The notes beneath the pieces are model-generated. The model ran no database searches and was not told the DNA's origin. It worked only from the letters and a program-made list of their open reading frames with translations. Positions 62,042 to 64,000 of a stretch of DNA of 64,000 nucleotides are shown one piece after another. Location of the stretch: assembly GCA_002348365.1 (NCBI GenBank), contig DEBC01000107.1, forward strand, positions 12,026 through 76,025, written 5' to 3'. The DNA comes from Alphaproteobacteria bacterium UBA2966. Lineage in GTDB: Bacteria > Pseudomonadota > Alphaproteobacteria > UBA2966. The first letter of the stretch is position 1, and every line of letters starts with the position of its first letter. Made by a program: the position numbers and the translations under genes.

Positions 62042-63334
62042 CTAACCCGCGACGATGATCTCGTGGGGCAGGGTGGTGAAGCGTTCCACACCGGTTTCGG
62101 TCACACGCGTGGTGTCTTCCATGTGCATGCCGCCGTGCTCCGGATGACGGTAGAAGACCTCGAAGTTGACCATGGTGTTGGTCTCCATAACCCAGCCGCT
62201 GGCCGCATCTTCAGGCGTTGCGAAGTCGAACACGTTTAGCCCGATGGGGTGGTAGATCACCGTCGCACCTTCGGTTGGCAGGTCGCTCTTCTCGAAGACC
62301 TCCATGCCCATGCGCTCGAGGTCCGAGGAATGCATGCCGGCCTTGAGATTGCTCTCGCCGGCGGCGATGGCCTCCTTGACCACCTCGTGCATCATTTTCT
62401 GGTAGTTGCTGGGCTCGCCCACGCAGGCAGTGCGTGCGCTGTCCGCGTGATAGAGCTTGTAAAGGCAGATGCAGTCGAGGATGACTCCCTGGCCCCGCTC
62501 GAACGTCATGCGTTCCGTGTAGTCGTGATCGAGGACAAAGGCCCCGTCCGGTCCCGCACCGAACAGCATGCCGCGCTCCCCCAACCACTTCCCGCCGCCC
62601 CTCTGCACGGCATCGCGGTAGGCATTGACCATCTCCATGCAGGAATGACCTTCCTTGACGGCAGCGCCCGCCGCACGCACGGCGTTCTCATTGACGACCA
62701 TGCCCTGCTTGAGAATTTCGATTTCGGGCTCGGTCTTGACCAGACGGATGCGGCGAAACGCCCGCTTGCCATCCACGACCTCGAGGCGTGAGCCGATCTT
62801 TTCCTGAACCTCGCCGCCCATCCGCAGATCATCGAAACCGATGCGCAGATTGCCCTTGGGCATCTCCGTTTCGATGAAGTCGACGACGGCGTCAAAATAG
62901 GTGGCCTGGCGCTTGGGTAAGGTCGACTCGTAAAGGTTCTGCAACGGCTTGTGCAGCTCGGTTCCGATGCCGAGACCTCCGTGCACCTTCTTGAGCATTG
63001 TGGAAATGGCTGTCCATTCCGTCCCGTAGTACCTCGCCTCCATCCACGTCGGATGGGTGAGGCAATAGGTCATGTCGTACTCGCCGGTGATGAGCGTCGG
63101 TGGAATGCCGTCGTGACGAGGATAAATCGCGCATGCCCACGGTTCATAGAAATGCGCGAGCACGGAGTCAGGCGCATGTCCGGACAGGTAGTAGAGGTTG
63201 GCATCCTCGCTCGCGAACAGCGCGTCGAGGTTGTCCTCCGCCATGATCGCCTTGGCCCGGTCGTGATTGACGAAGCAAACGGGCTCCGGTGGGACAAATG
63301 GTGAAATGTCTTCGTAGGCTTCGGCCTGGGCCAT
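62042..63334 (-). CDS. M24-family metallopeptidase-like enzyme (Xaa-Pro peptidase/DddP-like)
   Basis: A 430-residue protein of the pita-bread fold. Metal ligands can be read as D287 and D298 in VILDCICLYKLYHADSART, H362 in VIYHPIGLNV, E392 in NFEVFYRH and E406 in HMEDTTRVTETG. The N-terminal creatinase-like domain has YLSGHAPDSVLAH. Members include proline peptidases and the DMSP lyase DddP, which shares this ligand layout; neither activity can be settled. First gene of the four-gene minus-strand operon. Confidence 0.85.
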   Translation of the reverse strand: MAQAEAYEDISPFVPPEPVCFVNHDRAKAIMAEDNLDALFASEDANLYYLSGHAPDSVLAHFYEPWACAIYPRHDGIPPTLITGEYDMTYCLTHPTWMEARYYGTEWTAISTMLKKVHGGLGIGTELHKPLQNLYESTLPKRQATYFDAVVDFIETEMPKGNLRIGFDDLRMGGEVQEKIGSRLEVVDGKRAFRRIRLVKTEPEIEILKQGMVVNENAVRAAGAAVKEGHSCMEMVNAYRDAVQRGGGKWLGERGMLFGAGPDGAFVLDHDYTERMTFERGQGVILDCICLYKLYHADSARTACVGEPSNYQKMMHEVVKEAIAAGESNLKAGMHSSDLERMGMEVFEKSDLPTEGATVIYHPIGLNVFDFATPEDAASGWVMETNTMVNFEVFYRHPEHGGMHMEDTTRVTETGVERFTTLPHEIIVAG

Positions 63335-63462
63335 CGAACCGCCCTCCCATCTAATGCGGAGAGAACGGTATCACCCGCACCCGTCAGGACAAAATCGGCC
63401 AGACCGCTGATCCCGCTGCGATAAACTCCGCCCCACAAGAGGTTGGCGGTTCTACCGCCCGA

Positions 63463-63996
63463 TCAGTCGGCGTGTTCAACACTTTCCAGGCGGTCGATCC
63501 AGTGGTCGGGCAATCCGTGCGCCCTGGCGCCTTCGCGCAGCAGTGTGATGTACCGCAACGAAGGGCTTCCGTCCCTCTCGTTGCCCTCGGCCATGTAGGT
63601 GACGACGCGCAGCCGGTTGTCACTGGCGTCCAGCGCATCGACCCAATGTGGCCGATAATTGCACCCCGGGACGCCCTCCGTCGCGTTGAGGCGGACGAGC
63701 TGGCGTCGCGTAATCCGGTATAGCACACCCCAGACTTCGTCGTCGTCCGAGGGTTCGATGTTGGCCGGCGCCGACCGGCCGCGCGGCCGGCCATCGAGGT
63801 TGAAGCGCAGGCGATATCCCTCGAGGCGACCCGAGCGCCACTCCGCCGGCCGCATGCGGCGCCTCTCAAGAAAGGCGCTGTCATGCATGTTGGCACCGAA
63901 GGCGAAATACCAGACTTCGTCTTCCGGCTGGCCCGTCAGACTCAACCCCCACACGCGGTACCACAATCGTGCCAAAGGCCATGATTGCAGGATCAC
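63463..63996 (-). CDS. Gamma-glutamylcyclotransferase-like (AIG2) protein, possibly partial
   Basis: A 177-residue product reading from the right edge; the first codon seen is GTG 63996, with the frame still open beyond it, so the true start could lie outside. The family motif YFAFGANM is at about residues 30-37 (the gamma-glutamyl site YxxGxN) and the acid is in LNATEGVPGCNYR. These are GGCT-like enzymes that cyclise gamma-glutamyl compounds to 5-oxoproline or act on other gamma-glutamyl amines. It follows no obvious operon, 128 bases upstream of nothing on its own strand. Confidence 0.75.
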   Translation of the reverse strand: MILQSWPLARLWYRVWGLSLTGQPEDEVWYFAFGANMHDSAFLERRRMRPAEWRSGRLEGYRLRFNLDGRPRGRSAPANIEPSDDDEVWGVLYRITRRQLVRLNATEGVPGCNYRPHWVDALDASDNRLRVVTYMAEGNERDGSPSLRYITLLREGARAHGLPDHWIDRLESVEHAD

Positions 63997-64000
63997 GGGG

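Noticed and set aside
1..64000. Mobile elements, CRISPR arrays, prophage or integrase signals
   Set aside because: No transposase, integrase, direct-repeat spacer series or terminal repeats were recognised on either strand; gene decay is the only evidence of turnover.

Overview
This 64 kb window is GC-rich, gene-dense chromosomal DNA, most likely from a free-living, probably marine or soil, alphaproteobacterium of the Rhodospirillales type. The clues are a DUF2794 protein (a family I know essentially only from Alphaproteobacteria), the divergent tesA / ABC-transporter arrangement, an acetoacetyl-CoA ligase, and a very high density of paralogous oxidoreductases. I see no rRNA, tRNA, CRISPR array, insertion sequence, phage or plasmid replication gene. 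The lineage call is inference; no marker gene in the window fixes it.

Layout. 1-9 kb: the end of mug, a quinone oxidoreductase, a methyltransferase, a molybdopterin oxidoreductase with an eroded oxidoreductase fragment beside it, an old-yellow-enzyme, a DinF-type MATE exporter and an MFS transporter. 9-20 kb: a class III aminotransferase, a LolA-like protein that looks truncated, acetoacetyl-CoA ligase, a DMT exporter, a YkvA-like protein, an SDR, a small zincin, a Lon-family protease coupled to a tandem universal stress protein, and RNA 2',3'-cyclic phosphodiesterase. 20-25.6 kb: tesA, abutting head-to-head an ABC transporter operon (ATPase, FtsX-type permease, small membrane protein), then a Bax-inhibitor-1 protein with a terminator. 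25.6-33.7 kb: a Rap1a/Tai-like protein, a decayed multiheme cytochrome c gene, an MlrC-type peptidase, DUF2794, and an O-methyltransferase plus complete dipeptide-type ABC importer (two permeases, two ATPases) that lacks its binding protein. 33.7-37.3 kb: a structured intergenic region with a strong terminator, two tandem GST-like genes coupled to nrtS, and a TetR regulator with two matching 22-bp operators flanking it, followed by an exported protein and a 30-residue peptide.

37-64 kb is a catabolic region: HyuA/HyuB, a D-isomer hydroxyacid dehydrogenase next to an Ldh-family dehydrogenase (the pairing known from SlcC/ComC sulfolactate metabolism), a second Ldh-family gene, three beta-hydroxyacid dehydrogenases (two with the arginine-bearing motif of sulfolactaldehyde reductase YihU), two SDR paralogues lacking the catalytic Tyr-Lys, a TauD-type dioxygenase, class III and class I aminotransferases, an M20 carbamoylase-like amidohydrolase and an M24 peptidase-like enzyme. 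At its centre (52.7-56.2 kb) lies the most unusual system: a five-gene operon with a divergent two-subunit aconitase X, two small mutually similar helical proteins of unknown function and a YihU-like dehydrogenase.

Several remnants (2.6-2.9, 10.6-11.3, 26.1-27.2 and 57.2-57.7 kb) show gene decay in progress between intact catabolic genes, consistent with an accessory region with frequent gain and loss. Functions are read from motifs and remembered family features; no database search was run.
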